Of a stretch of 64,000 bases of DNA, positions 18,609-27,554 are shown piece after piece. Made by a program: the position numbers and the translations under genes. Within the stretch, counting starts at the first letter, position 1. Every line of letters starts with the position of its first letter. Source of the DNA: Pseudolabrys sp963742345 (GTDB lineage: Bacteria; Pseudomonadota; Alphaproteobacteria; Rhizobiales; Xanthobacteraceae). The stretch is taken from contig CAVULO010000001.1 in NCBI GenBank assembly GCA_963742345.1, positions 166,086 through 230,085 on the forward strand, given 5' to 3'. Below the pieces are notes generated by a model that did no database searches, was not told where the DNA came from, and saw only the letters and a list, made by a program, of their open reading frames with translations.

Positions 18609-21600
18609 TCAGCCCCGGCCGCCGAAGTAGCTTTGCAGCGCGTGTACCTCGAGGTCGCCCTCGAGATAGGCCTTGATGCCCTGCGCCGCGGCAACGGCTC
18701 CCGAAAGAGTGGTGTAGTACGGCACTTTATGCAAGAGGGCCGCATGGCGCAGGGAACGGCTATCGGCCAGCGCCGCCGCACCCTCGGTGGTATTGAAAAC
18801 CAGCTGAACTCCGCCGTTTTTGATGGCATCCACGATATGGGGCCGGCCTTCCAGCACCTTATTGATCTTGGCGGCTTCCACACCCTGTTCCGCCAGGTAG
18901 CGCTGGGTTCCCGAGGTGGCGATGGTCTTGAAACCGAGGGAGGCCAGCAGCTTGACCGCGGGCAGGATGCGCGCCTTGTCGGCATCCTTGACCGAGACGA
19001 ATACGGTTCCGCTTCGCGGCAGGTTGGTCCCGCCGCCGATCTGGCTCTTGGCGAAGGCGATTTCGAACGAGCCGTCGATGCCCATGACCTCGCCGGTCGA
19101 TTTCATCTCGGGGCCAAGCACGGTGTCGACGCCGGGGAAGCGCGCGAACGGAAAGACCGCTTCCTTCACCGCGCGGTGCTTGTAGCTGGCCGGTGCCAGA
19201 TTGAAGCTCTTCAGGCTCTCGCCGGCCATGATGCGTGAGGCGATCTTGGCGACGGGCAAGCCGATCACCTTTGCGACGAACGGCACCGTGCGCGAGGCGC
19301 GCGGATTGACTTCCAGCACGTAGATGTCGCCATCCTTGATGGCGTATTGCACGTTCATCAGCCCGCCAACATTGAGGGCGAGCGCGAGCGCGCGGGTCTG
19401 GCGTTCCAGCTCCGCAATCGTCTTCTTGCTCAACGAGTGTGGCGGCAGCGCACAGGCTGAATCGCCGGAATGGATGCCGGCTTCCTCGATGTGCTCCATG
19501 ATGCCGGCGATGAAAGTATCCTTGCCGTCGCAAAGACAATCGACGTCGACTTCGGTGGCGTCCGAGAGATAGCGGTCGATCAGCAATGGACTTCTCTTGG
19601 AGACGACCAGTTCGCTCGGCCGATCGAGGTCACCGGCAAGCCGCGCGACGTAGCGGTCGAGTTGCGCGCCGTCGCGCACGATTTCCATGGCGCGGCCGCC
19701 CAGCACGTAGGACGGGCGGATCACGACCGGATAACCGATCTCCTCGGCGATGGCTCGCGCGGCGTTCAGCGACGTCGCGATGCCATTCTGTGGCTGACGC
19801 AGCTTGAGTTTGTCGAGCAGTTTCTTGAAGCGGTCGCGATCTTCCGCAAGATCGATGGCGTCGGGCGAGGTGCCGAGAATCGGCACCTTTGCCTTCTCAA
19901 GCGGCTCGGCGAGCTTCAGCGGCGTCTGGCCGCCGAACTGCACGATCACGCCATGCAGCGTGCCGTTCGAGCGCTCGGTATCGATAATCTCCAGCACGTC
20001 TTCCGGCGTGAGCGGTTCGAAATAAAGCCGGTCGGATGTATCGTAGTCGGTCGATACCGTTTCCGGATTGCAGTTGATCATGATGGTCTCGTAGCCGACC
20101 TCTTTCAGGGCAAAGGCGGCGTGGCAGCAGCAGTAGTCGAATTCGATGCCCTGGCCGATGCGGTTCGGCCCGCCGCCAAGAATGATCACCTTCTTTTTGT
20201 CCGACGGGGCGGCTTCATCCGCGACCTTTCCGGCGAAGGGTGTCTCGTAGGTCGAATACATGTAGGCCGTGGGTGAAGCGAATTCGGCGGCACATGTGTC
20301 GATGCGCTTGAACACGGGCCGCACGCCGAGCTTGTGGCGCTTCGCCATCACCGTATCCGCATCGGTGCCGGTCAGCTTGCCGAGGCGCTTGTCGGAAAAG
20401 CCCATGGCCTTGAGCCGGCGAAACGGGCCCGCGGTCGTCGGCAGGCCCTTTGCCGCGATCTCGGCTTCTGCCTCCACCAATCCGCGTATTTCCGCAAGAA
20501 ACCAGGGATCGATGCGGCAGGCATTGTGAATGAGTTCGTCCGTCGCGCCGAGCCGCATGGCCTGCGCGACCTTGAGCAAGCGATCCGGCGTCGGCGTGCC
20601 GAGCGCGGCGCGGATCGCCGCTTTGTTGTCGGTATCCTCGATGCCCTTGGCGATGTCGAAGCCTTCGATGGCCATTTCGTCGAGACCGGTTAGCCCGGTC
20701 TCCAGCGACCGCAGGGCTTTCTGCAGGCTCTCCTGGAACGTGCGCCCGATCGCCATCGCTTCGCCCACCGATTTCATCGAGGTCGTGAGCACCGGCGAGG
20801 CACCCGGAAATTTCTCGAACGCGAAACGGGGAATCTTGGTGACGACGTAATCGATGGTCGGCTCGAACGACGCGGGCGTTGCACCGCCGGTGATGTCGTT
20901 GGCAATTTCGTCGAGCGTGTAGCCGACCGCAAGTTTGGCCGCGACCTTGGCGATCGGAAAACCGGTCGCTTTCGAGGCGAGCGCGGAAGAGCGCGACACG
21001 CGCGGGTTCATCTCGATCACCACCAGCCGCCCGTCGACCGGATTGATGGCGAACTGCACGTTGGAGCCGCCGGTCTCCACGCCGATTTCGCGCAGCACCG
21101 CGATCGAGGCGTCGCGCAGGATCTGGTATTCCTTATCCGTGAGCGTCAGCGCGGGCGCGATGGTGATCGAATCGCCCGTGTGCACACCCATCGGATCGAC
21201 GTTCTCGATCGAGCAGATGATGATGCAATTGTCTTTCTTGTCGCGCACCACCTCCATCTCGAATTCTTTCCAGCCCAGCACGGATTCTTCGATCAGCACT
21301 TCGTTGGTAGGAGAGGCGTCGATGCCGCCCTCGACGATCTCGATGAACTCGGCCTTGTTGTAGGCGATACCGCCGCCGGTGCCGCCGAGCGTAAAGGACG
21401 GACGGATGATTGCCGGCAGCCCGATGTCGTCGAGCGCTTCCAGCGCCTGCGGCAGTGTTTTGATCTGATGCGAGCGCGGCGTCGGCAGGCCAATTTTGGT
21501 CATCGCTTCGCGAAACAGCTCGCGGTCTTCCGCCTTGTCGATGGCGTCCGCAGTGGCGCCGATCATCTTGACGTTGAACTTCTCCAGCACGCCCATCTTG

Positions 21601-21908
21601 CGCAGGCTCAGTGCGCAGTTCAGCGCCGTCTGCCCGCCCATGGTCGGAAGCAGCGCATCCGGACGTTCGCGCTCGATGATCTTGGCGACGATCTCCGGCG
21701 TGATCGGCTCGATGTAAGTGGCATCGGCGAGATCCGGGTCGGTCATGATCGTCGCCGGGTTGGAGTTCACCAGAACGACCCGATAGCCCTCGTCCTTGAG
21801 CGCCTTGCAGGCCTGCGTGCCGGAATAGTCGAACTCGCAGGCCTGGCCGATCACGATCGGTCCGGCGCCGATGATGAGGATCGATTTGATGTCGGTGCGT
21901 TTGGGCAT
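18609..21908 (-). CDS. carB: Carbamoyl-phosphate synthase large subunit
   Basis: 1099 residues and intact. The two homologous ATP-grasp halves are clear: ILIIGAGPIVIGQACEFDYS and VIILGGGPNRIGQGIEFDYC start each half, with FTLGGTGGGIAYN and VIRPSYVLGGRAMEIV as ATP loops and a C-terminal allosteric MGS-like domain (ILPAVKLLASLGFKTIATSG). It makes carbamoyl phosphate for arginine and pyrimidines with CarA. MPKRTDIKS at 21908 is the usual start; GTG at 21929 would add seven residues. carA lies 2.6 kb upstream on the same strand, so the subunits are not adjacent. Confidence 0.97.
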   Translation of the reverse strand: MPKRTDIKSILIIGAGPIVIGQACEFDYSGTQACKALKDEGYRVVLVNSNPATIMTDPDLADATYIEPITPEIVAKIIERERPDALLPTMGGQTALNCALSLRKMGVLEKFNVKMIGATADAIDKAEDRELFREAMTKIGLPTPRSHQIKTLPQALEALDDIGLPAIIRPSFTLGGTGGGIAYNKAEFIEIVEGGIDASPTNEVLIEESVLGWKEFEMEVVRDKKDNCIIICSIENVDPMGVHTGDSITIAPALTLTDKEYQILRDASIAVLREIGVETGGSNVQFAINPVDGRLVVIEMNPRVSRSSALASKATGFPIAKVAAKLAVGYTLDEIANDITGGATPASFEPTIDYVVTKIPRFAFEKFPGASPVLTTSMKSVGEAMAIGRTFQESLQKALRSLETGLTGLDEMAIEGFDIAKGIEDTDNKAAIRAALGTPTPDRLLKVAQAMRLGATDELIHNACRIDPWFLAEIRGLVEAEAEIAAKGLPTTAGPFRRLKAMGFSDKRLGKLTGTDADTVMAKRHKLGVRPVFKRIDTCAAEFASPTAYMYSTYETPFAGKVADEAAPSDKKKVIILGGGPNRIGQGIEFDYCCCHAAFALKEVGYETIMINCNPETVSTDYDTSDRLYFEPLTPEDVLEIIDTERSNGTLHGVIVQFGGQTPLKLAEPLEKAKVPILGTSPDAIDLAEDRDRFKKLLDKLKLRQPQNGIATSLNAARAIAEEIGYPVVIRPSYVLGGRAMEIVRDGAQLDRYVARLAGDLDRPSELVVSKRSPLLIDRYLSDATEVDVDCLCDGKDTFIAGIMEHIEEAGIHSGDSACALPPHSLSKKTIAELERQTRALALALNVGGLMNVQYAIKDGDIYVLEVNPRASRTVPFVAKVIGLPVAKIASRIMAGESLKSFNLAPASYKHRAVKEAVFPFARFPGVDTVLGPEMKSTGEVMGIDGSFEIAFAKSQIGGGTNLPRSGTVFVSVKDADKARILPAVKLLASLGFKTIATSGTQRYLAEQGVEAAKINKVLEGRPHIVDAIKNGGVQLVFNTTEGAAALADSRSLRHAALLHKVPYYTTLSGAVAAAQGIKAYLEGDLEVHALQSYFGGRG

Positions 21909-21929
21909 CTGCTCCCGGTTACTGGGCAC

Positions 21930-21957
21930 AAAAAAAGGGCGCGCTTGCGCGCGCTTT
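21930..21957 (-). terminator. Hairpin with T-run immediately upstream of carB
   Basis: Read on the minus strand: AAAGCGCGCGC, loop AA, GCGCGCCC, then TTTTTTT, ending about 20 bases before the carB ATG. It either terminates the upstream gene or acts as an attenuator in the carB leader. Confidence 0.65.
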
Positions 21958-22171
21958 CAGGCCGAGTGGGTCCCGGTCAGCCGCCCGGAAAGTGCGCTTC
22001 GATCGATTGGGCGCGCGGTCGCTCCCGGCGCGAGGGGTGCTTAGACCAGAATTCGGGGGGCAGGGAAGGGCGATTAGCCGCATAAGCGGTGGACGGCAGA
22101 GGCCGCCGAAATCTCAATCATTCCGGCGGCGAATCTTGGCAAGGCTTTAGGCTGGGGCGCTTCGTCCCATG

Positions 22172-23005
22172 TTAGGGAGCAAGCGGTGCAAGCGCGTGGC
22201 GCGGTGCCTCACTGGAAATCTGCATTAACCCCGCGAAAGGCTGGCCCATTTCCAGGATCAGAAAAATTGCACTCGCCACGGATAGCCCGCCAACGAAAAA
22301 TGTCACGATCACGATCCGATTAGGTCTTACAAACAGCCCGAAGCTTGTAAAAATAATTGTGAGCCAAAAAATGAGGATTGCAAGAAATGGCGCCGGAATC
22401 GCATCGTGCGACTGAGTGAACAGCGCCAAACGCGCTTGTGATAAACTAAAGGCCGCATTTAACACTTGCGCCTGAAGCGCGCGCTTTTGATCGGTGTCCG
22501 GCCGCAGTTGTTGGACTTTGTTGATAAATTCTGCTGCTTCGGCGGTCGTCTCAAATGGTGACTCCTTGGCGCGGTCGCCTTCATTCCAGATCCGATCGAC
22601 CAGTGGGGAAATTGCGTTACGCAGCGCGATGCGTAAGTTTCGCGCGTCGGGGCCATATTGCTCAAGTTCGAGATCGAGAAGGATGATGTTGGCGGTGATC
22701 TGTTTGATCTGAGTGCTTTTCGTATCGAACGAGCTCTTGGCGGATGCGATCAGCAAGCCCAGCACAAGGGCGGCCATCGTGCCGATGAGACCGGTACTGA
22801 GCCTGACGACGTCTCTTACGTCTTCACGGAGATGTTCGTCCGGCAGGGCATTGCGAAAGTACATGCCGAGGAATGCCCCGCCGAAAACAAGCCCAAACGT
22901 GACCAAAGAGATGAGGAGTGAGCTCACGGCCAATGACCCCATTGTTCGACGGTCCGGATAAAACGAGCGGTCGTCCAGGCTTTTAATACATTTGATTTGG
23001 GTCAA
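22172..23005 (-). CDS. DUF4239-type integral membrane protein
   Basis: 277 residues with about four hydrophobic segments: SLAVSSLLISLVTFGLVFGG and GLIGTMAALVLGLLIASAKS near the N-terminus, then APFLAILIFWLTIIFTSFGL and IVIVTFFVGGLSVASAIFLI near the C-terminus, flanking a soluble helical stretch. This two-plus-two layout with the LSTGLIGTMAALVLGLLIA motif fits the bestrophin-like DUF4239 family, whose function is not established. The ORF start gives a 21-residue hydrophilic leader; ATG at 22942 (MGSLAVSS) is a shorter option. No partner gene is obvious. Confidence 0.7.
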   Translation of the reverse strand: MTQIKCIKSLDDRSFYPDRRTMGSLAVSSLLISLVTFGLVFGGAFLGMYFRNALPDEHLREDVRDVVRLSTGLIGTMAALVLGLLIASAKSSFDTKSTQIKQITANIILLDLELEQYGPDARNLRIALRNAISPLVDRIWNEGDRAKESPFETTAEAAEFINKVQQLRPDTDQKRALQAQVLNAAFSLSQARLALFTQSHDAIPAPFLAILIFWLTIIFTSFGLFVRPNRIVIVTFFVGGLSVASAIFLILEMGQPFAGLMQISSEAPRHALAPLAP

Positions 23006-23055
23006 TGTCCGGAGCGGTCAGCAATAATAAGTGCCGCAACGACAAGTTTTTAGGG

Positions 23056-23130
23056 TGGAGGCCCGGCCTGGAATCGAACCAGGCTGGAAGACCTTGCACG
23101 GCTTCTGCGTCGCCACTCCGCCACCGGGCC
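23056..23130 (-). tRNA. tRNA-Cys (anticodon GCA)
   Basis: 75 bases on the minus strand: acceptor GGCCCGG / CCGGGCC, discriminator T with CCA, T arm CCTGG TTCGATT CCAGG, D arm GCG...CGC and anticodon context CGTGCAAGG. The anticodon stem (AAGCC / GTCTT) has a mismatch and the gene is one base longer than usual, so one inserted base is suspected. The identity is still clear. Confidence 0.85.
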
Positions 23131-23216
23131 GGTCGCAGCAATAGCGCTTCGGCCTTGCCGCAAGGTTACTTCGCCCGCGAGATATGGTCGCGCAGCGCTT
23201 TCGGTTAACCGGAGGT

Positions 23217-23913
23217 TTATAGCGCCCGCGCGAGGAAAGTCATGCGGTGCTGATTATGGCCGATATTGCGCGCAGCGCGCTCGGCCGCAAACCCCGCGCG
23301 TTTGAGCTTCTCCAGCATCGCGGCTTCGCTGTAGTGCGACAGCCCGACCGTCTTCTTCAGCCGCAAATAGTCCGATACGAAGATTCGCATCAGCCCGAAC
23401 GCTGCCGCCCAGAAAAAGCCGTTGGCCGCACCGAAGCGCAGCAACGCGAGCGCCGCTGCCGGGGCGGCGAGATGCGGCGGCACAATATCGCCGAGCACGA
23501 AAAGCCCGCCCGGCTTGAGCAGCGCGCGGAACATCGTGAGCAGCCGGTCGAGCTCGGCCGCGCTCAGATATTGCGCAACCGAATGCATGACGATCAGATC
23601 GAACGAAGCTTTAGGGCAGCGCTGCCGCTTGTTCTGCGCTGATGACAGCAATCTTCGGGTGGCCGGCATAGCGCATGGTCAGCGAGGCGCGCACATTGGG
23701 CGCGGCCTCGACCAATACCAGTCGCGCGCCGGCCGCAGCGATCAGATCGGCTGAGGTGGCCTCGCCGCAGCCATAGTCGAGCACGTGCGCGTGGGAGACG
23801 GCACATAGGCGCGGATGTCTTCGGCAATGGTGCGGTAATGCACGTCGCGGTGACGCGCATTCACATAGATCACGGAATGCTTGAAGTCGTAGAAATCAAT
23901 CCAGTCGCTCATG
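23217..23913 (-). pseudogene. Class I SAM-dependent methyltransferase, two frameshifts
   Basis: The start at 23913 encodes MSDWIDFYDFKHSVIYVNAR. A shift near 23787 (one missing C) leads into HVLDYGCGEATSADLIAAAG, the SAM-binding glycine motif. A second near 23627 leads into SFDLIVMHSVAQYLSAAELD and FRALLKPGGLFVLGDIVPPH. Together they make a complete methyltransferase of about 230 residues. The C-terminal helices (LKKTVGLSHYSEAAMLEKLK) are intact to the stop. The substrate is unknown. Both breaks are single-base changes. Confidence 0.75.
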
Positions 23914-23960
23914 GTCGCTTTCTCATGGGCGCTTTCTATCGCGCGTTTTGAGACGATACG

Positions 23961-24481
23961 CTAGCGCCGCCAGAGCTGCGGCAGCGGTCCGTCGTTGCCC
24001 ATGACCGGATCGCTCGCGGGCAGCGGCACTTTTGGGATCATCGTCAGCGCCTTGTCGCGCTCGGCCGGATTGTCGCCGCGGCACAGATTGTAGGTACCGC
24101 CTGGCGGATAGGCACCAATGACAAGAAGATCGTCGCTGCCCGAAAGTTTCTGATGTCCGGTACCGGCCGGCAGCACCACGACGTCGCCTGCTGCAAGCTC
24201 AAACACTTCGCCTGCGTGCCCGCCGAGTTGCACTCTGGCATGGCCTCGCGCGATGCCGAGCGCCTCGTGAATCATCGAATGATAATGCACGAACGGATAG
24301 ATGCCATTGCGCCATTGGCCGTGGCCCCAGCCGTTGGCTGTAAACATTTCTCGATTGCAACGTCCGGATTGCGTTTGCCGCCAAGTTCGATTGCGCCCTT
24401 GTAAACGAGCGCCGGCAGCGCCGGATTGTTCGGCACCGTGCCGTCGTCCTTGAACATGAAGGTGAGGGGCGCGTTTGACAT
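23961..24481 (-). pseudogene. Cupin domain protein, one frameshift
   Basis: About 173 residues over two frames: MSNAPLTFMFKDDGTVPNNP through NPDVAIE, then after a shift near 24357 MFTANGWGHGQWRNGIYPFV, HYHSMIHEALGIARGHARVQ and AAGDVVVLPAGTGHQKLSGS. The paired beta-barrel motifs with H-x-H and PAGTGH are those of YjlB-like cupins. The break lies at a run of As. The function is not known; it sits between carA and the methyltransferase on the same strand. Confidence 0.75.
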
Positions 24482-24533
24482 GGGGTAATGACAAACTGCG
24501 ATCGATCTCGATCGGTTGTGCGATCAGGAAGGG

Positions 24534-25760
24534 CTACGCAATCTTGCGCTTGGCCTGCCGCATCATTTCGACAAAGCGCGTGAAGAGATAATGACTGTCG
24601 CGCGGGCCCGGCGAGGCTTCGGGATGGTACTGCACCGAGAACACGGGCTTGTCTTTGAGCGCGATGCCGCAATTGGAGCCGTCGAACAGCGACACATGCG
24701 TCTGCTCGACGTTCTTCGGCAGCGTGTCCTTGTCGACCGCGAAGCCGTGGTTCATCGAGGTGATCTCGACCTTGCCGGTCGTGAGATCCTTCACCGGATG
24801 ATTGGCGCCGTGGTGGCCCTGATGCATTTTCATGGTCTTGCCGCCGACCGCGATGCCGAGCATCTGATGGCCGAGGCAGATTCCGAAAGTCGGCGTGCCT
24901 GAGTCGATCAGCTTCTTGATCACCGGCACCGCGTATTCGCCGGTCGCCGCCGGATCGCCCGGGCCGTTCGACAGGAACACACCGTCCGGCTTGAGCGCCA
25001 TGATGTCCTCGGCCGAGGTCTTGGCCGGCACCACCGTGACCTTGCAGCCGGAGCCTGCGAGCAGGCGCAGGATGTTGCGCTTGATGCCGTAGTCGATCGC
25101 GACCACATGGAATTGCGGATTGGTCTGGCGGCCGAAGCCGGTGTCCCAACCCCACGGCGTCTCGTCCCAGGTGAAGCGCTGGCCGCTCGTCACCATCGGC
25201 ACCAGATCCATGCCGACGAGGCCCGGCCATTCCTTCGCTTCTTTCTTGAGCGCGGCGAGATCGAACTTGCCGTTGGGCGCGTGCGCGATCACCGCGTTCG
25301 GCATGCCGTTGCACGCGAATGAGCGCGGTCAGCGCGCGGGTGTCGATGCCGGCCAGCCCGATGATACCGCGCGCTTTGAGCCAGTCGTTGAGGTTGCGGG
25401 TGGCGCGATAGTTCGACGGCGCGGTGATCGCGCTGTGCAGGATGACGCCGCGCGCGCCCGGCGTTGCCGCCATGTTGACGGTTTCGATGTCTTCTTCGTT
25501 GGTGCCGACATTGCCGATATGCGGGAAGGTGAAGGTAATGATCTGCCCGGCATAGGACGGGTCGGTGAGGATTTCCTCGTAGCCCGTCATGGCGGTGTTG
25601 AAGCAGACCTCGCCGACCGCGTGCCCGGTCGCGCCCAGCCCGAAGCCCTCGAGCACGGTTCCGTCGGCCAAAACCAAAAGCGCCGTCGGCTTGGGCTCAG
25701 CCCAAGTCCCACCCGAAGTTCGCCAGAGGTCCCGGCGGAGGCGGCTTTCGTCTGGGTCAT
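24534..25760 (-). pseudogene. carA: Carbamoyl-phosphate synthase small subunit CarA, two frameshifts
   Basis: The C-terminal 256 residues are one intact frame: the class I glutamine amidotransferase domain with the nucleophile motif FGICLGHQMLGIAVGG, and HPEASPGPRDSHYLFTRF. The N-terminal domain is in another frame (TALLVLADGTVLEGFGLG through GLAGIDTRALTALIR), joined near 25317. The ATG at 25760 (MTQTKAASAGTS) is in a third frame, joined near 25705. CarA hydrolyses glutamine and passes ammonia to CarB. Its loss would cause arginine and pyrimidine auxotrophy, and carB is intact, so I infer sequence errors rather than inactivation. Confidence 0.9.
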
Positions 25761-25851
25761 GGCCTCTTAGTTGCGTATTATAGTGTGAGAGGCAAGGGGC
25801 CGCCGGAGGCTGCCCCCAGACAGATATAAAGTCACAAGAAAGGGGCTCCCC

Positions 25852-26305
25852 GTGCTGCGCGACGACATCAATAAAGCTTTGACCGAGGCGATGAAGGCCA
25901 AGAACGAGCGGGCGGTTTCCACGCTGCGCATGGTCAATTCCGCGCTCAAGAACGCCGATATCGAGGCGCGCGGAGCCGGCAAGCCGCCGCTGACCGACGC
26001 CGACGTGCTGCCGCTGCTGCAGAAGATGATCAAGCAGCGGCAGGAATCGGTCGAGCTCTACCAGAAGGGCGGCCGCGCCGACCTGGTGAAGCAGGAGCAG
26101 GAGGAGATCGCCATCATCTCCGGCTACCTGCCGAAGCAGATGTCGGAAGCCGAGATGACGGCGGCGATCGAGGCGGCGGTGAAGGAGACCGGCGCCGCCG
26201 GCATGAAGGACATGGGCAAGGTGATCGGCGTCTTGCGCGGCAAATATGCCGGGCAGATGGATATGGCCAAGGCGAGCGGGATGGTGAAGGCGACGTTTGC
26301 AATAA
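25852..26305 (+). pseudogene. GatB/YqeY domain protein, frameshift at the C-terminus
   Basis: From GTG at 25852: MLRDDINKALTEAMKAKNER, STLRMVNSALKNADIEARG and KQEQEEIAIISGYLPKQMSE, the full YqeY-type helical domain of about 150 residues. The last segment, AGQMDMAKASGMVKA, is the conserved end. The frame then misses its stop and reads through a palindromic repeat into the next gene, whereas the +1 frame has TAA at 26303-26305 exactly where the protein should end. YqeY resembles the tail domain of GatB and may bind tRNA. Position between carA and dnaG is the normal alphaproteobacterial context. Confidence 0.82.
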
Positions 26306-26313
26306 CTGTAGTC

Positions 26314-26412
26314 GTCACCCTGAGGTGCGAGGCGGTGAAACCGCCGAGCCTCGAAGTGTGGCGGCCAATCATCCTTCGAGGCTCGGCCTTCGGGCAAGCA
26401 CCTCAGGATGAC
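26314..26412. repeat. Long imperfect palindrome, intergenic
   Basis: Outer arms GTCACCCTGAGGTGC and GCACCTCAGGATGAC; inner arms GAGCCTCGAAG and CTTCGAGGCTC. About 99 bases. It resembles the dispersed intergenic palindromes common in Bradyrhizobium-type genomes (recognition from memory). It lies between yqeY and the tctC-like gene. Confidence 0.75.
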
Positions 26413-26455
26413 GGAGAAAGTCGAAAGCCAAAAAAGACGACGGAGAGGGACGACG

Positions 26456-27414
26456 ATGAAAAAATTTCTGGTCGCTACGGTTGCCGCGCAGCACTGTTCG
26501 CCACGCCGGCGTTGGCTGACGATTACCCAAGCCGTCCGATCCACGTGCTCACCACCTCGAGCGCCGGCGGCATCAGCGACATCTTCATGCGCGTGCTCGG
26601 CGAGGAGCTGCACAAGAGCCTCGGCCAGCCGCTGATCATCGAGAACCGTCCCGGCGGCGCCGGCAACATCGGCGCGCGTGCCTGCCAGGATGCGCAGCCG
26701 GACGGCTACACGATCTGCATCATCAATGCCGATCCGATGATCTACAACCAGTACCTCTTCAAGAGCCTGCCGTTCGATCCGGAAAAGCTCACGCCGATCA
26801 TCAACCTGTTCCACCTGATCCAGGTGCTGGTGATCAATTCCGATCTCAAGGCCAAGACGGTGGACGAGCTGGTCGCGGTATCGAAGCAGAAGCCGGGCAC
26901 GCTCTCTTATCTCACCGCCTCGATCCCGTGCGTTGTCTACATGGACAGTCTCAAGAACGAGAAAGGCGCCGACTGGGTGCGCGTGCCGTTCAAGGGCGGC
27001 GGCGAGGCGACCAACGCCATTCTCGGCGGCTCGACGCCGATCGGCCTGATCGGGCTCGGCAACGTGATCTCGCAAATCAGTGCCGGCAAGATGACGGCGC
27101 TGGCGCTGGTCAACAATATCCGCACGCCGCTGTTGCCGAACGTGCCGACGCTGGCCGACCTCGGCTACAAGGGCGCGCCATCGCAGACCTGGTACGGCCT
27201 GTTTGCGCCTGCCGGCGTGCCGAAGCCCATCGTCGACAAGATCGCGGCCGAAGTGACGCGGATCGTCGGCGATCCCGGCTTCCGCGACAAATACATCATC
27301 AGCCGCGGCCAGGTGCCGGCGATCAACACGCCGGAGCAGTTCGCTGCCGAGATCAAGGCCGATCGCGCGGCGGCCAAGGATGTCGTGAAGGCGTCGGGGC
27401 TGGAGCCGCAGTAG
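26456..27414 (+). pseudogene. Tripartite tricarboxylate transporter (Bug/TctC) binding protein, frameshift in signal peptide
   Basis: ATG at 26456 with GGAGAGGGA upstream gives MKKFLVATVAA; one missing base near 26487 then leads to LFATPALADDYPSRPIHVLT. The mature part is intact: GGISDIFMRVLGEELHKSLG, PLIIENRPGGAGNIGARACQ, QPDGYTICIINADPMIYNQY and TWYGLFAPAGVPKPIVDKIA, the standard order of Bug-family periplasmic receptors for small carboxylates. About 319 residues in total. No TctA or TctB membrane gene is present, so it is an orphan receptor, as is common in this family. Confidence 0.83.
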
Positions 27415-27554
27415 TTCTTGCCAACAATTTGTGCCGGCGATCCCGCTCGGGGAGGCCGAGCTTGCCGGCGAGGCCTGAATGATTGCGCTCCGGTTGACAA
27501 CCTGCCTAGAGTACCTTTGCTAGAAGTTGCGAGCACGACCTGCGGGGGGCGACC

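Noticed and set aside
18338..18985. 215-residue minus-strand ORF overlapping the carB end
   Set aside because: Frame shadow of carB running into the intergenic region; low-complexity Arg/Ser-rich, no start context.
24199..27075. 958-residue minus-strand open frame
   Set aside because: Only the stretch at about 25322-25720 is real (N-terminal domain of CarA). The rest is antisense to yqeY and the TctC-like gene or joins frames by chance; composition is Arg/His-rich and no leader or domain fits.
25852..27414. Apparent fusion of YqeY with a TctC-type binding protein in one frame
   Set aside because: The join passes through a non-coding palindrome and omits the signal peptide, whereas the +1 frame has a stop at 26303 exactly where YqeY should end. 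A single indel explains it better.
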